From assembly GCA_020744425.1 (NCBI GenBank), contig JAGMUV010000014.1, positions 1,054,001-1,118,000 of the forward strand: a stretch of 64,000 nt of DNA. Reading direction: 5' to 3'. Below, in pieces: positions 42,973-54,471 of this stretch. This stretch comes from Dactylonectria macrodidyma. Its lineage: Eukaryota > Ascomycota > Sordariomycetes > Hypocreales > Nectriaceae. Numbering within the stretch: the first letter of the stretch is position 1; the number at the start of each line of letters is the position of its first letter. The translations under genes and the position numbers were made by a program. A model generated the notes under the pieces. That model made no database searches. It worked only from the letters and a program-made list of their open reading frames with translations, and was not told the origin of the DNA.

Positions 42973-43834
42973 ATGTCTATAATGGATAGTCATGAGACTC
43001 ATGGACTCCGTCTAGAGGAGTTCGCTTTCGACGGCTTCCTTATTGACTTAGACGGCACGCTCATCGATTCGACGGAAGCAGTGGTTCGGCATTGGGCGGA
43101 GTAGGTGTTCCCTTCGAACCTCCGCTTTGCGAACAGAAATTGATTCGGCCGTTGCAGCGTCGGGAAACTCATCGGGGTTAATCCCCAAGTCATCCTAGAG
43201 TCATCTCATGGGCGCCGCAGCCTGGACGTGCTCAACATCGTTGCTTCAGAATTTGCAACATGGGAGTGTAAGTCTTGGAGTCTACTACTTTGCTTCAATC
43301 CCACTAACTTGATAAGTCGTGCGAAAAATCGAGGGGGCGATTCCTTTAAACCATGGGCATTTGGCCACGGAAATTCCTGGGGCTGTTGACTTCATGACCG
43401 CCCTTATAGCAATTTCGGCCCCTTCAGCGCTTGTGACATCAAGTACCCTGCCTCTTGTTATAGGGTGGCAGAAGACCCTGAACCTCCCGCTGCCAGAGCC
43501 TGAGTTTCTCGTTACCGCAGAGTCTGTTCCAATTGGAAAGCCTGATCCTGCTTGTTATGCCTTGGGGCGCGAAAAGCTGGGTCTCACAGACGAGACATTG
43601 GATCTGCTCGTCGTCGAGGATAGCCCCGCAGGCATCGAGGCTGGCAAGGCAGCAAACTGCAAAGTTGTCGGCTTGTTGACTAGTCACACGTATGAGCAGA
43701 TTGTCGCGGCGAAGCCGAACTGGATCGTACAAGACTTGAAGTCATTAAAGGTGCTACAAAGCACGGGTGGGAAGGTTTCCATCGAGATGACCTCACTGTC
43801 TATCGCTCCCAGTGGGCCAAAGTCAAGAAATTAA
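42973..43834 (+). CDS. HAD-family sugar/polyol phosphatase
   Basis: A haloacid-dehalogenase-like phosphatase, 251 residues, exons 42973-43100, 43158-43267 and 43317-43834, all phases matching. The catalytic motif I is IDLDGTLID, motif II ALVTSS, the conserved Lys is in IGKPDPACY, and motif IV is VVEDSPAGIEAG. This set and the length fit the group of yeast GPP1/2 (glycerol-3-phosphatase) and DOG1/2 (2-deoxyglucose-6-phosphatase). It would remove phosphate from a small sugar or polyol phosphate. It lies 297 bases after the sugar transporter on the same strand and ends 78 bases from the convergent stop of TF2. Confidence 0.9.
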
Positions 43835-43912
43835 CTCGCCTTAGAGCCAGAAATAGATGGCAAGCGTACTGATAAAAAAATAACTAGACGCTTCAATATT
43901 CAAGTTGACCTG

Positions 43913-46303
43913 CTAGTGAATGGTGTATCTGTTGACGACCCCCCCGTCATTGAGCTCGACAACGCCATGCCGCTCATGGTCTGATACCTCTTCTGATCCG
44001 AGGCATCCGCCAGCCCCTTCAGAACTCCGTCTCCTCCGCTCAATAGCTTCCAGTGTTGCAGTAAGGCCGTAAAAGTATCGTCCCATTTCACGTAGCTTTT
44101 GACAGAGGTACTCGACATCGGCATCCTCCATCCTATTGAGGAAGTCATGTTCCGTACCATGGCCACCACCACCAGCAGACGCCTCATCCAGGATAGTAGA
44201 CGCTGCAACGAAGATGCAGTGCGTTAGAAATGGGGTGGACGTGTACCCCTTGTCGTCAATCATTTCGGCCACGTTAAGTATTTGGATGATCTTCTGGCAA
44301 GCCACAAGCGTAGCTCGTTTTTTGCGGTCGACTTGGGCACCTGTGTTGCTGCATTGTTGGGTCTTTTTCATCGAAAGCACTGTAATTGTGTGCAGATATT
44401 GATGAAGCATCAGGAAAATGCCAGCATGGCCGTCGTGAGATGCCTCCTTGTAATTAGCAGCGTTGAATTGGAGCTGGTGATCTAGCAGTCGGTATTGTTG
44501 CATCAACTTCTTCTCAACAGAACGTAGGCCATCTTCAGCACGGTTTGAGTCGGCGATGTCTTCAGCGGACTTGCTCGCATTCAAGAGATCCACGGCTTCT
44601 GAGAATATGAGCATGTATTGCATCATCTCTGGGAAAATGGCGTTCCTCATCGAAATGGGTCTGCAAAGGTCGAGCTGAACTATCTTCATATCATCAGAGG
44701 TGGGCAAGGGCACCTCGATCTCTGCTCTTTTGATCGTCGGTATGCGACCCATGAGCAGAGAAACATAGACGTCCATGTTGAATACGGACCAGAACATGAC
44801 GAGCCTACACTTTTGCTGATGGAGGGCAGACTGTTCGTCTGTGAGAACGCCCTCGCCCTGGGGACTGAGGGGCGCGTGGTCATAGAATGCCGCGTTGGGA
44901 TCCGGTTCCGTCGCATCAGATCGATGAAGACCGAGGTCCTGCGCCATTCGAATGGCCATGCCTGAGAACATCCATAGGCCAGCTTCATTGTTACCGCCGT
45001 ATTCGGCCCAGGCAAGTAGCACGAGTCCAGCAACAACGTCGGGAGCTGGCACAGACAGAAGTGACATGAGCTGCTCCTTGGCCTTCTTCAGAAAGTGTGC
45101 CCCTCTACGCCAATCAGCATCGGTCTCTCGAATGGACGATGGGGTGGAAGTGTCGAGTGAGCAGAATCGGGCCGTCAGAGCTAAAATTGAGTTGATGAGG
45201 AACTTGGAGGCTTGTTTGGAGTGGACGTGGCCGGCGAGGATTTTATTGTTGAGAAAGGGAAAGTGCCCGCCGAAGTGCTCAAAGAAGACTCCCAGGACCT
45301 TCTGGATTGTTTCTGAGGGTAGGCCGTAGAAGTGATCTCTTGATTTGTCCTGCTGCGAGCCGAAAGATCCGTGAGAAGAAGCCGATTGTTGAGTGTCATG
45401 GGATACCTCGACCATACCCGGGGGCCCGAGATCGGATCTTGAGGCCTCGTCGGGGCAAGACTCTACCGCAATGGCTAGCTTGTTGAGGCCAGGAGCTACG
45501 GCTGTTGGGCCGTAACGGCGGAAGATGCGAAGGCGAATTTGTTTCGGCTGAGCTGTTGAGGTTCGAGCAAGACTCCGACTGCGACCGACGTCGAAGCTGA
45601 CCTCATCCGGTACTCCGAAGGAACCAAGACTAAGAAAAAAATCTTCCACGTCTTCGGGCCATTCCAGTGACGCTCCCGCGCTCTCAAGTGAACCCTGGTC
45701 TAGACGATGTGCTAGGTGCCACGGGGAAGGAGGAGAGGTCAGTTGGGGACGGTCAGCGACAGTGCCGCCGAAAAAACCACTCGGATCAGGCAGAACGACA
45801 TGTGGTGGGCTCCTTGTTTCCAGAAGCCAATCGCTCCCTTGATCCTCGACATCTCGGGGTGCTGTCTGCCAAGACGAGTCCTCGCCAGTTGGCAAGGGCG
45901 CGCTGGTTGACGTCTCCTGTTGATGCCTATCTTCCGCAAGCAAGACAATCTGCGAATGCCCTGACCATGCACTGTTCCCAGTGCCACGGCTGGCGTGGAC
46001 TTTGCGCCGCTTCCTTCCATCAGTCGTGTCCCAACGACACTCCAGGTCTGACTGTATGCAAGCTTGACACCGTCGGCCGGAATCTTGAGAGCTAGCATGA
46101 GACAAGACGTTACATTTCACCTTGCGCGATCGACACATGCGACAAGCCGTCGTCGAAAGCCCGTTTCTTCGTTTAGCATTGTCGTTCTCTGTATGTGGAT
46201 TGAAGTCGCTCGCCGTGGATACACGGAAAGCCGGACCCCTGCCCGGCATTTGAGTCTGGCGTGAAGCGGATGTCTGTTCTGTGCGCGCTTCGGTAGCTGA
46301 CAT
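43913..46303 (-). CDS. Zn2Cys6 transcription factor TF2
   Basis: An uninterrupted 796-residue regulator. The zinc cluster near residues 54-89 reads C-x2-C-x6-C-x14-C-x2-C-x6-C, starting CRMCRSRKVKC. The third-to-fourth cysteine loop is 14 residues, against about 5-9 in most fungal members. A basic linker GRKRRKVHASRG follows. The fungal-specific domain lies at about residues 340-560 (FFEHFGGHFPFLNN, LLAWAEYGGNNEAGLWMFSGMAIRMAQDLGLHR, FWSVFNMDVYVSLLMGR). The C-terminal end is Gly/Glu-rich. No introns. With TF1 it brackets the sugar-cluster genes, and either could bind the CGG palindromes seen in their promoters. Confidence 0.93.
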   Translation of the reverse strand: MSATEARTEQTSASRQTQMPGRGPAFRVSTASDFNPHTENDNAKRRNGLSTTACRMCRSRKVKCNVLSHASSQDSGRRCQACIQSDLECRWDTTDGRKRRKVHASRGTGNSAWSGHSQIVLLAEDRHQQETSTSAPLPTGEDSSWQTAPRDVEDQGSDWLLETRSPPHVVLPDPSGFFGGTVADRPQLTSPPSPWHLAHRLDQGSLESAGASLEWPEDVEDFFLSLGSFGVPDEVSFDVGRSRSLARTSTAQPKQIRLRIFRRYGPTAVAPGLNKLAIAVESCPDEASRSDLGPPGMVEVSHDTQQSASSHGSFGSQQDKSRDHFYGLPSETIQKVLGVFFEHFGGHFPFLNNKILAGHVHSKQASKFLINSILALTARFCSLDTSTPSSIRETDADWRRGAHFLKKAKEQLMSLLSVPAPDVVAGLVLLAWAEYGGNNEAGLWMFSGMAIRMAQDLGLHRSDATEPDPNAAFYDHAPLSPQGEGVLTDEQSALHQQKCRLVMFWSVFNMDVYVSLLMGRIPTIKRAEIEVPLPTSDDMKIVQLDLCRPISMRNAIFPEMMQYMLIFSEAVDLLNASKSAEDIADSNRAEDGLRSVEKKLMQQYRLLDHQLQFNAANYKEASHDGHAGIFLMLHQYLHTITVLSMKKTQQCSNTGAQVDRKKRATLVACQKIIQILNVAEMIDDKGYTSTPFLTHCIFVAASTILDEASAGGGGHGTEHDFLNRMEDADVEYLCQKLREMGRYFYGLTATLEAIERRRRSSEGAGGCLGSEEVSDHERHGVVELNDGGVVNRYTIH

Positions 46304-46707
46304 GTTCTCATACTATACCCAGTGAGGGATTCACCCGGGTGAGCGTTATCATCCGAATAGTCGTCATTCAGGCGCGAAAGATGACCTAGGTAAATGCGAC
46401 CACGAAAGTAGTCAGAGCTGGTGCTCCAAGGTGTGATGGATGGAGAGGACGGGACCAGTCGTGGAAATGACGGCTGGTCTCGGAAAAATCTCTAGCCCGA
46501 GCGCCAGGACCTAGAGGTACTACATGTGGCCCGTGCATTCATTCAACTGTGCACTGATTGATACAAAACTTGACCTAGCAAGCTGCTCTCGTCCTATCTA
46601 AGAACAGTCTGTAACAGCTACGGGATATTGAATATGCGTCTGGATGATGAGGGAGAGTCGTATTAACGTGGAATGATAAGTTATATTAAATTGAAGTTAC
46701 TTGAATA
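46304..46707. other. TF2 promoter region
   Basis: About 400 bases between the TF2 start and the 3' end of the amino-acid transporter. No gene and no clear CGG palindrome seen. Confidence 0.5.
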
Positions 46708-48175
46708 TCAAGAGCATGTAAACGAGCCTCCTACGTTGCCAGTGTTGTAGTCATCGACCTGTAATTCAGCAGTTAGCAGACTATCCTCCCGGTTATGCGA
46801 TCAACTCATATTGACTTACAATGCTCTTAACTGACGCCCAAGTTCCACCAACGAGTACGACCATACCGGCGATGAACATGAAGCCGTTGATGGCTCCCTT
46901 AATCAGGTTCTCTCGGGTGTTCCAAGCCCCTTCTCGGAGGAGCATGAACCACATGAGTGCAGGCAAGTAAAGCGCAAATCCTGAGTTGAAGAGACTGGAG
47001 ATCAGCGCCACCAAGTTGCTGAAAAACGGAATAGCTTCCGCAATGACCCAGCCGATAACAACAATAACCAAGACTGTCACAAGCCACGAGATCCACCCCT
47101 TTGTAGTGTTCACATAACGCTCAACACGGTTCTCGTAGATTCTTCCGTGGACAAGTCGCGCTGCACATTGGGTAATGACTGCGCCGCTGATGAAAATGAC
47201 GGGAAGGGCAACTCCAAAGGCAATCTTGCTGATGGTAGGTCCACCGGATAGAAGGGCTGGAGATTGAACATCGTTGCCGACGAACGCATAGACGAGAGCT
47301 CCGGTCAAGGTATAGATGAAGATCTCGACGATTCCGGTAGCCCAGACAGCTTTGGGGTATTGGCTAGGGGTGTGCATCTCGTCCATAAAAGAAAATTGGC
47401 ACAGCGTGAAGGTATAAGCCAGGATGATGTTGACAATCGCTACGAAGACCTCGTGAGCAGTTACACCATCACGAGGCCACGCTGACCAGTCAACAGCGCC
47501 CATGCCACCTGCCGAGTCTGAGGCTTGGACTCCGGTGGCGATGATAGTGATTCCGATGGCGAGAAGAATTGAAGCAAAGTCGATATATCCAAGGATGGCC
47601 ATTTCAGTAAACGAAGGCGGCACTGAAACCGCAAAGAGGATAATGGCAGACACAACGCCGAACACCAAAGCGCATGCGCCATTGTTCGTCAAATCCCGGA
47701 AGGCAATAGTTCCGGTCAAGCAGTGAGACCCCGAAACGAAGATGAGTTCCAGGAGGAAGATTGCGCTGACGAATTCGTACCCGACTCGTCCAAACATCAA
47801 GCGACCGGCATCGGCATAGTTCTGCACCTCCGGGTACCTGACCTTGAGCTCACCTACGTTGTGTCCCGCGTAGATGGCAACAAGGCCGAAGAACACACAG
47901 AGGAGCGTTCCGGGTACCATGCCTAAGGTGGCGAAGCAGGCAGGCAGCGAAAGAGCACCGAGGGCGACGGCCTCGACTATGAGGATGATGGTGAGGCGTT
48001 TCCAGCCCAGGCGATGGAACTTCGCGTTGCCGGCGACTCTCTTCTTCTTTTCCCACTCAGAGATCTCGCCCGCGAGTTCCTCCTCCTCATCTTGGATGGG
48101 CCCAGTGAACAGTCGTCCGGGCTCCGTCCTCTTCTTGTCCTGCATCTCGGGGGTCTTTTCTGTAATCGTAGCCAT
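46708..48175 (-). CDS. Amino-acid transporter (AAAP/Aa_trans family)
   Basis: A membrane protein of 468 residues with about 11 hydrophobic segments. The first exon is 48175-46820. A 61-nt intron (46819-46759) joins in phase to a short last exon 46758-46708, giving the C-terminus DDYNTGNVGGSFTCS, typical of fungal neutral amino-acid transporters of this family. The unspliced reading would end a few residues into the intron. The hydrophilic N-terminus of about 55 residues precedes WKRLTIILIVEAVALGALSL, the family's first helix. Likely role: proton-coupled amino-acid uptake at the plasma membrane or vacuole. It may or may not belong to the sugar cluster. Confidence 0.92.
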
Positions 48176-50192
48176 GGCTGAGGGTTCGTTGGAAAAAGTG
48201 TAAATGAGAAGGGATCGAGGCTAAGTGAGTAGGGAGAACAGGATCGGAGGTGGGTATTATAGGCAGGAAGCCGAATTCCTAAAGTGGATGGCGAGAATTT
48301 GGGTCTCCTATTTCGGAGGAACTTAGCAACATCGTTTTCCACACTTAACGGCCATCGGCCCATTAGTGTACCACCCAGGTCATCTGGGGCCCCGGACCTA
48401 GGTAGATGCTGTTCATTCCCTGAGATCTTTTAGAGTTTGTGAAGGGAAAATAGAAAACAGACACCTCTTTTTTTATTGGTCCTCGAGTCATGTTGATTGA
48501 TGGTCATGTCCCATGAAATGGCAGGAGATGACTGTATCGATGGCCAAATCTGGAAGTAAGACATTGAACAGCGCTTCTCTAAGAAGCTCGAGCTGCCGGA
48601 ACCGCAAGAGACAGAGGATGAAGGCCAATCACAGCAGATGCAATTCGAGTAAGTCACAGCATAAACCCATATAGTGGAGGTTGAAGCTAGCACGGGTGCA
48701 GTGGACCTGAGCACATTCCATCGGCGTTCTAGAAAATTTTGTTAGCCGGGGGACTTTAAGAGGGTCCATTTCGGCGGCGTCCGGCATTCCCGTCCCGTTT
48801 TTTGCCCCATTCTTCGGCCCCCGTCTCTTGGTTCCAAAAGGGACTTTTTGCCAAGAGATGTTTGAGATCCCATTGACATAAAGTACGATAGACAATCCTC
48901 GCGCTTGGCAATCTCACTCAGCGAGGCTTGGCTTTACAGCGATGAGCGATCTCCACAGCTTCTGTGCAGGCAGGCCAAATTTTTCTCTTCAGTGAGATGT
49001 TCAGTGGATTCTGTGACCAAAAAATCGGTCCTTTTTACCTAATTTTTCACGCCGGGCTGGCCCGTGGGTGGCGGTACAAGTTGGCCTCCCCGGCTCCGTG
49101 GAGACGCGGATCCACCACCGGAGGTGGGACGGAGCCGCCGACACGCCTCATGGTAGCCAAATTCGGCAGTTGGATGACACATCAGCAGATTATGAGATTC
49201 AGGAATGGGTAAGAGTCCAAGTGGCACTGCGAGGACCGGCTCCGATCTCGCCGTTTAATGAGCGGTTGGCCAGCGTAATGGGTCATCTCCATGAGCTTTT
49301 CTGCAGCCCTCGAGAAGACCAGAGCATTTTATTCAACAGGCTAGTAATGAATTATGTGACTATTTTCTTCAGGGTAAAGGGCCGCTGAATGCAATATCCC
49401 AACGCCACATGTCATAAAGGATTAACTTGCCTCGTGTCTTTGGAATTAATTTGAGACATCAATTGTAAGCAATTTAGACTCATTTAGTAAGATATTTACT
49501 ATTCTTAATTCAGTTTTATTTCATAACTTAGTTCTTATGTACTTTCTGGGGAGTGGATCGGGTTAAGCATTATAATGAAAGAGGCAAATTAGTATGTGTT
49601 TGCTATGGTTCTGGGCGAGTTTGACTGTATGGATGTCGAGGTTAATTGTAAGGGTTAGTTTTACTGGGGTGACCTATTAGGGCTTGACAAGATAGGTATT
49701 GGTGTTTTGCAAAGCTTTCACTTGGCGAGCCCTCGTAGAGTGCTCGCCGAGTGTTCCTAATATCCTTTGTGGGCTGCTGACTAAGCCCCATTGCTTGATG
49801 TCATAGGCGTCAAGGTGCATGGATGGCAGCCATTGCCCAACAAGAGACTACTCGATTGCTCCTCAGGAACTGTCAGAGCGGTGAAAGATGGCTAAAAAGC
49901 AATTGGGTACTTAACCTGTCGAAATCTTACTTTGGAGCCTAGTGTACGGTGGCTCAATTACAGCAAATAAGCTGACCAAGGCTCGTTCTATCAATGGGCA
50001 TAAACTTGAATTGTGTGAGAATTGACTGGGCCGGATGAATAGTAGCATTTCATGGTGATGGGGCGTGGCTCTTTAAAGGCCTTCTCAGCTAGTTGTCATG
50101 TTATATTGACTATGGCTAGGCTATTCTCGAGTCCGGGCACTTAGATTCTGTCGTAGTACTACTATATGCTATATTTGTGCAGGTCACCTGTT
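48176..50192. other. 2-kb region without a recognised gene
   Basis: Between the transporter start and the P450 stop. A plus frame of 106 codons at 49068-49388 (with LASVMGHLHELFCSPREDQS) and a minus frame at 48629-48895 look partly protein-like, but neither has an ATG start, splice signals or recognisable motifs. From 49420 to 50190 the DNA is AT-rich and empty. Confidence 0.45.
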
Positions 50193-52191
50193 TCATGCCG
50201 TTACATTTAGTTCATCCGTCTTCAATGCCATTCCTTCAGGGACCTTAAGCCATTGAAGCGTCTCTGCATGGAGTAGCTTCTCGCAGTTCTCGGCCTCTTT
50301 TCTAATGATACTTGCTTTGTACGGAGACCGCGGCTTGATGATGGCGGGAAAGTCTGCCGGCTGGATGGTAATGCCTCCAACCAAGTCTTCTGCGTCATAT
50401 TTGACAGGGCTCCCGTGCTCGTCCTTGGCCGGGGAAAAGTTGAGCCCCCAGAGGAATCGTGAGATGCCCAAGAAGAGCGATCTCTCAGCGATGTGGATGC
50501 CCTGGCAGAGCCGACGCCCAGCGCCGAAAACAAAATTATCACGCTTCGAAACGTCTCCAACTGCAGATTGATATAGTGTCGAGTTATCGTCTTTAAAGCG
50601 ATCTGGGTTGAACACGCGCGGCTCGGGAGATCTCGTCTCGTCCATGTGAATCGACCTGATTGGTATTAGTCTCGGATACTACATCAGTCAGATCGATGGG
50701 CCGGGGCACGAACCACACATTGTTGATAACAGTTGCACCCTGGGGAATGTGATAGCCGAGGTAATCATCGTCCCTTATGACAGAGTGCGGCACGCCAAGG
50801 ACGACTGTCGGCATCCAACGGAGGCTCTCCTTGATGCAACAACGAATATAAGGTAGCTGGTCATAATCTTCCATGGTCGGTAGACGATCCGGCCCGACCA
50901 CGCGATCAACTTCGTCTTGGCCTCTCTTTTGAATCTCAGGCCAAATGAGCATGGCTAAGATGAAGCCGTAAAGTGTCGAAGCCGTCGTATCCGAGCCAGC
51001 TTCGAGGAGGGATCCGCTCATGTACCCTGCGGCATCGTCGGAGAATTTCTCCGCCAACTGCGTGCGGTAAATGTCATCGCAAAAGCACGGCTGTCCATGC
51101 AGCATGGTCAACCATTGTCCGCTCTTAGTTCCGGGAGAGAAGGATTGCTGCCACACTTACCAGGCCGGTGCCGTCGATGATTGCTGCCTTGGCCCTCATC
51201 CAGTGGCCCACGTACAACTTCTTTTCCGTCTTGTGCAGCTTCTTCGCATAGTTGACGTTCGGGGCTAGGTAATGAGGCAGCTTCTGCAAGGCGGGGTACA
51301 GATCGGCCAGCTGCGCGCTGGAGCTCCCGGACAGCTCGCCCCATTTCTCGAAACACTGCAAGACGTCAGCCGATCGCTCTACCATCCATACACTCCGGGG
51401 CCCAGTGGCAAACGACGTACACTGAAAAGCTGGAGGAGGTTCGGATCCTGATTGCTCACGCATCGATACCCGAATATCATTTGTGTGGAAAGCGAGTACG
51501 TGAACCGTCTGATGTGAAGTAGGAAGTTTTCTGGTGTCTCCAGTAGTCCAGCCATGAGAACCTTGTTCTCGAGATCTTGATAGGGCACATAGGTGACTGC
51601 GGCTTTGATATTCAGGGCTTTGTGAATCATGCGATGAATCATGCGCCAGTTGCTTCCGTATCTCTTCGACCCATGTCAGTGTCCTCAGTCAGAACAGACC
51701 ATCTACGTGGAGGCACGCCTTACCATGACGACGAGTCTGAGGTCGCCGCTGGCGATCTTCTGGCCAATGAACATGTCGGGCCTGTCTGAGTAGATGCCGC
51801 TCCTCTTGTCCAGCAAGTCCTTGACCGCCTCGTCAGATGATAGGACAACCATGGTTTTCGTGCCAAGAATGAGTGAAAACACTGGCCTGCATCGTCATCA
51901 GTAGGTATGGCATTTGATGTGAGATTTGGCGCACAGCCCCTCACCCGTATTGTTTTGCCCACTTCTGAAACTGCAAGTGAGGCCTCTTGATCGGCATCTA
52001 AACTGGTAAGCAAGCATTCCAGAGCTGCCGGACACACAAACCAGGTGCAAATTTCCCAGAAGCGGCACGGTTGGTGGGCCCGGAGGGAAACCAGAAGGCC
52101 GTCGACCAACGTTGGCGAACTTGGTCACCAGGAACACGGCGAGAACTGCCAGCCCCGCAGGGAGCAGGAACGGCGATAAGAAATGCATCAT
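50193..52191 (-). CDS. Cytochrome P450 monooxygenase
   Basis: A microsomal P450 of 547 residues in seven exons: 52191-52042, 51997-51945, 51886-51724, 51663-51421, 51355-51161, 51090-50714 and 50655-50193. All phases agree. It starts with a membrane anchor (about residues 5-22), then a Pro-rich hinge (FPPGPPTVPLLGN). The I-helix is EAGSDTTAST, the K-helix ExxR is KESLRW, FNPDRF follows, and the haem-binding loop is FGAGRRLCQG with its Cys. Several introns are under 60 nt. The gene stands next to the 2-oxoacid dehydrogenase relics and upstream of an aromatic-type module. The substrate is unknown. Confidence 0.95.
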
Positions 52192-52260
52192 CTTGTGTGT
52201 ACGTTGCTATGGTTGGATATACCAAGAACGTGAATGGTTCGGAGCCTCGTTGAGGACCTC

Positions 52261-52266
52261 TTTATA
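52261..52266 (-). promoter_or_regulatory. TATA box of the P450 gene
   Basis: TATAAA on the minus strand, 70 bases before the ATG at 52191. Confidence 0.5.
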
Positions 52267-52427
52267 GCCGTACTAGCTCTCCGCCTTTGCGTGCTAAGAA
52301 GTCCAAGTTCCGGGGAACCTGGGTTAAAGACGCGGGGCAAGCTTGCTCCACCATGCCATGCCACCATGGGGGTCTAGCCCAAGGCAACTCAGCGCCCGGT
52401 AAGTTTTCGAAGCCGTCATCACACCCT

Positions 52428-52452
52428 GAGCCCGAGCCCGAGCCCGAGCCCG
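52428..52452 (+). repeat. (GAGCCC)4 microsatellite
   Basis: Four tandem GAGCCC units. The same hexamer run appears at 57903-57925 and 60649-60673. Confidence 0.9.
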
Positions 52453-52893
52453 GACCAGAGCAGAGCGAAGTCAGCCGCTCTGTCCCACGCGCTGCGCAGC
52501 AAGCAGCCCTTATCAACCGACCGGGCTCTCGGCAGGCCGCGGGAAGTTGCTTTTCAATCCCTGAAAGCGGCGTATGTTATTTTCTACCACCCTGTGATCG
52601 GCTGCGGCTGCAGTATAGTGACGGCATTGTCCGGCCATGGCCTTGCCAAGCTATCCCGTACGCACTTGGCTTGGTTGGTGCAAAACCACCATGTTCGGCT
52701 CACCTCCTCAGCTTCTCGATTGCTACCCATCCTCTGTTATATCGTCCTTCATGCTCAGTCGGTCAAGTTGCTCACAATGGTCTTGACACGAGGCCCTCTG
52801 TTCCCATCAGTCGGCAGCATCAACAGCAGGTTTCTGCAGCCTCTTTGCTCCAATACAACCAAGGCCTGGCAGAGCTTGACGCGCTGACTCAAC

Positions 52894-54020
52894 TTGTCCA
52901 TTGATTATGGCACTACCCAGCTGCTCCACCACGGCAGAGAAGCACTTGCTTCAGTGCCCGATCTGCCACACGATGGTCCTTCGATACGGCTGAACCTGTG
53001 CCAGTTAATCAACTCTGCCCTGCGCACCGCGCTGGGCATGTCAGACCGTGACTTATGTTTCGGCGAGGATGTTGCCTTTGGAGGCGTCTTCAGGTCTACG
53101 CTGGGGCTGCAGAGCGAGTTCGGACCACAGCGAGTCTTCAACATGCCCATTACGGAGCAGGGCATTGTGGGAGTGGCTATCGGCGCTGCCGCTGAGGGCA
53201 TGAAGCCAGTCGTCAAGATCCCGTTCGCCGACTACGTTTTCCCAGCCTTTGGCCAAATCGTTAACGAGGCTGCCAAGTTCCGCTATCGCGAGGGAGTAAC
53301 AGGCGCTAATTTGGGGGGTCTAGCTTTCCATATGGCATGTGGTGGTGTCGGACACGGGGCCTTGTATGCGTATCTCCGTTGTCCTGACTGAAGATACTGA
53401 AGCTGGCGCTCACTTAGATACAACACACAATCGCCCGAATCCCTGGTTTGCTATGTGTCTGGGTTCTTGGTCGTCATGCCGCGATCGCCTCCTCAAGAAA
53501 AGGGCCTGTTGCTTGCAAGCATCATGGATAGCAAGGATTCTACCATTTTCTTAGAACTAAAGATACTCTATCGCGCAGCTGTTAAAGAAGTCCCAGATTA
53601 AGCATACACTCTGCCTCTCGGTAAGGCCAAGCTATTATAATAAGGAAGCGACTTGACTATTGTCTCGTACGGTCAAGCGCTCTACACCTGCCTGGCAGCG
53701 ATTGAAGCAGCCTAAGAAAGACCGCCCCGAGCTGAGCGTTAAGCTAATTGATATTCGAACCATCTACTCATAGGATCAGGAAACTATCATCAATAGCGCC
53801 AAAAAGACAGGCCAAGCTATCATCATATTCAAGAGCACGGCGAACTACTGAGTCAGCGTAGAAATTGCGGTAATAGTATAGGATCGCGCATTCTTCTACC
53901 TACACAAGCCCGTGAAGAGAATCGCCGGCTTGTGAACCCACACGGGTCTAACGTACGAGAAGTACATTTTCCCAGACCTTGCGCGTACGTAAACGGGACA
54001 TTCTTGACGCTTCTTCCCCG
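52894..54020 (+). pseudogene. Branched-chain 2-oxoacid dehydrogenase E1-beta relic
   Basis: The first part (52894-53391) is open and clearly E1-beta: FGEDVAFGGVFR, ITEQGIVGVAIG, FADYVFPAFGQIVNEAAKFRYR. It then shifts frame and continues with VVMPRSPPQEKGLLLASIMDS, LTIVSYGQALYTCLAAIEAA, LIDIRTIYS and THTGLTYEKYIFPDLA, broken by about ten stops, mostly TAA and TAG. The order and spacing are those of a whole E1-beta, so the gene was once complete here. The intact enzyme would be the thiamine-diphosphate subunit that decarboxylates branched-chain 2-oxoacids in mitochondria. No proper start or mitochondrial signal remains. Confidence 0.9.
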
Positions 54021-54471
54021 CGGAGGCTGACCAGTTTACCTAGGGATAGAAGACGTACCACACCGGTCTTCTCTCTCCTCGTGTAATGATTAGGCATGTT
54101 ACGACCCTGGAAAGGGTCGTTGCAATTCGCAGTTAACTAGCTCATAAAGTCCTTCAGTTCGAAGCTGCGCTGTAAAAACACGCCATGCTCCCTATACTGG
54201 CAGGTAATGATATCTTCGTTGCCAAGAGCGGCGGCAGACCTAATCATAATGGCCTCTTCACCTGCGGAAACCTGTCGCATGACTTAAACTACGTGCATGC
54301 CAAATTAGACATTTAGGGAAATCCTACTATATAAAACCTTACACGACCATGCTCTCAAATGTTATTGGGCTGTGAGACCCATCAACCGACTCGACGGATC
54401 TACAAGACCGCCGTGTGCCGCTAAGCCACGTCATGAAACAAATGTTCAAGGCCATTCTATAGCGTCCCCCG

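Larger units (their letters stand above)
52192..52893. other. Intergenic region with TATA box and GAGCCC repeats
   Basis: About 700 bases between the P450 and the E1-beta relic. It holds the P450 TATA box (52261-52266) and a GAGCCC run (52428-52452). Plus-strand frames here are GC-rich but unrecognised. Confidence 0.5.

Noticed and set aside
24317..46303. L-rhamnose (LRA) catabolic cluster
   Set aside because: An SDR and a lactonase fit, but no dehydratase or LRA4-type aldolase is present, so the substrate is left open.
48629..48895. 88-codon minus-strand frame
   Set aside because: No ATG start, splice site or recognisable motif. Composition is mixed.
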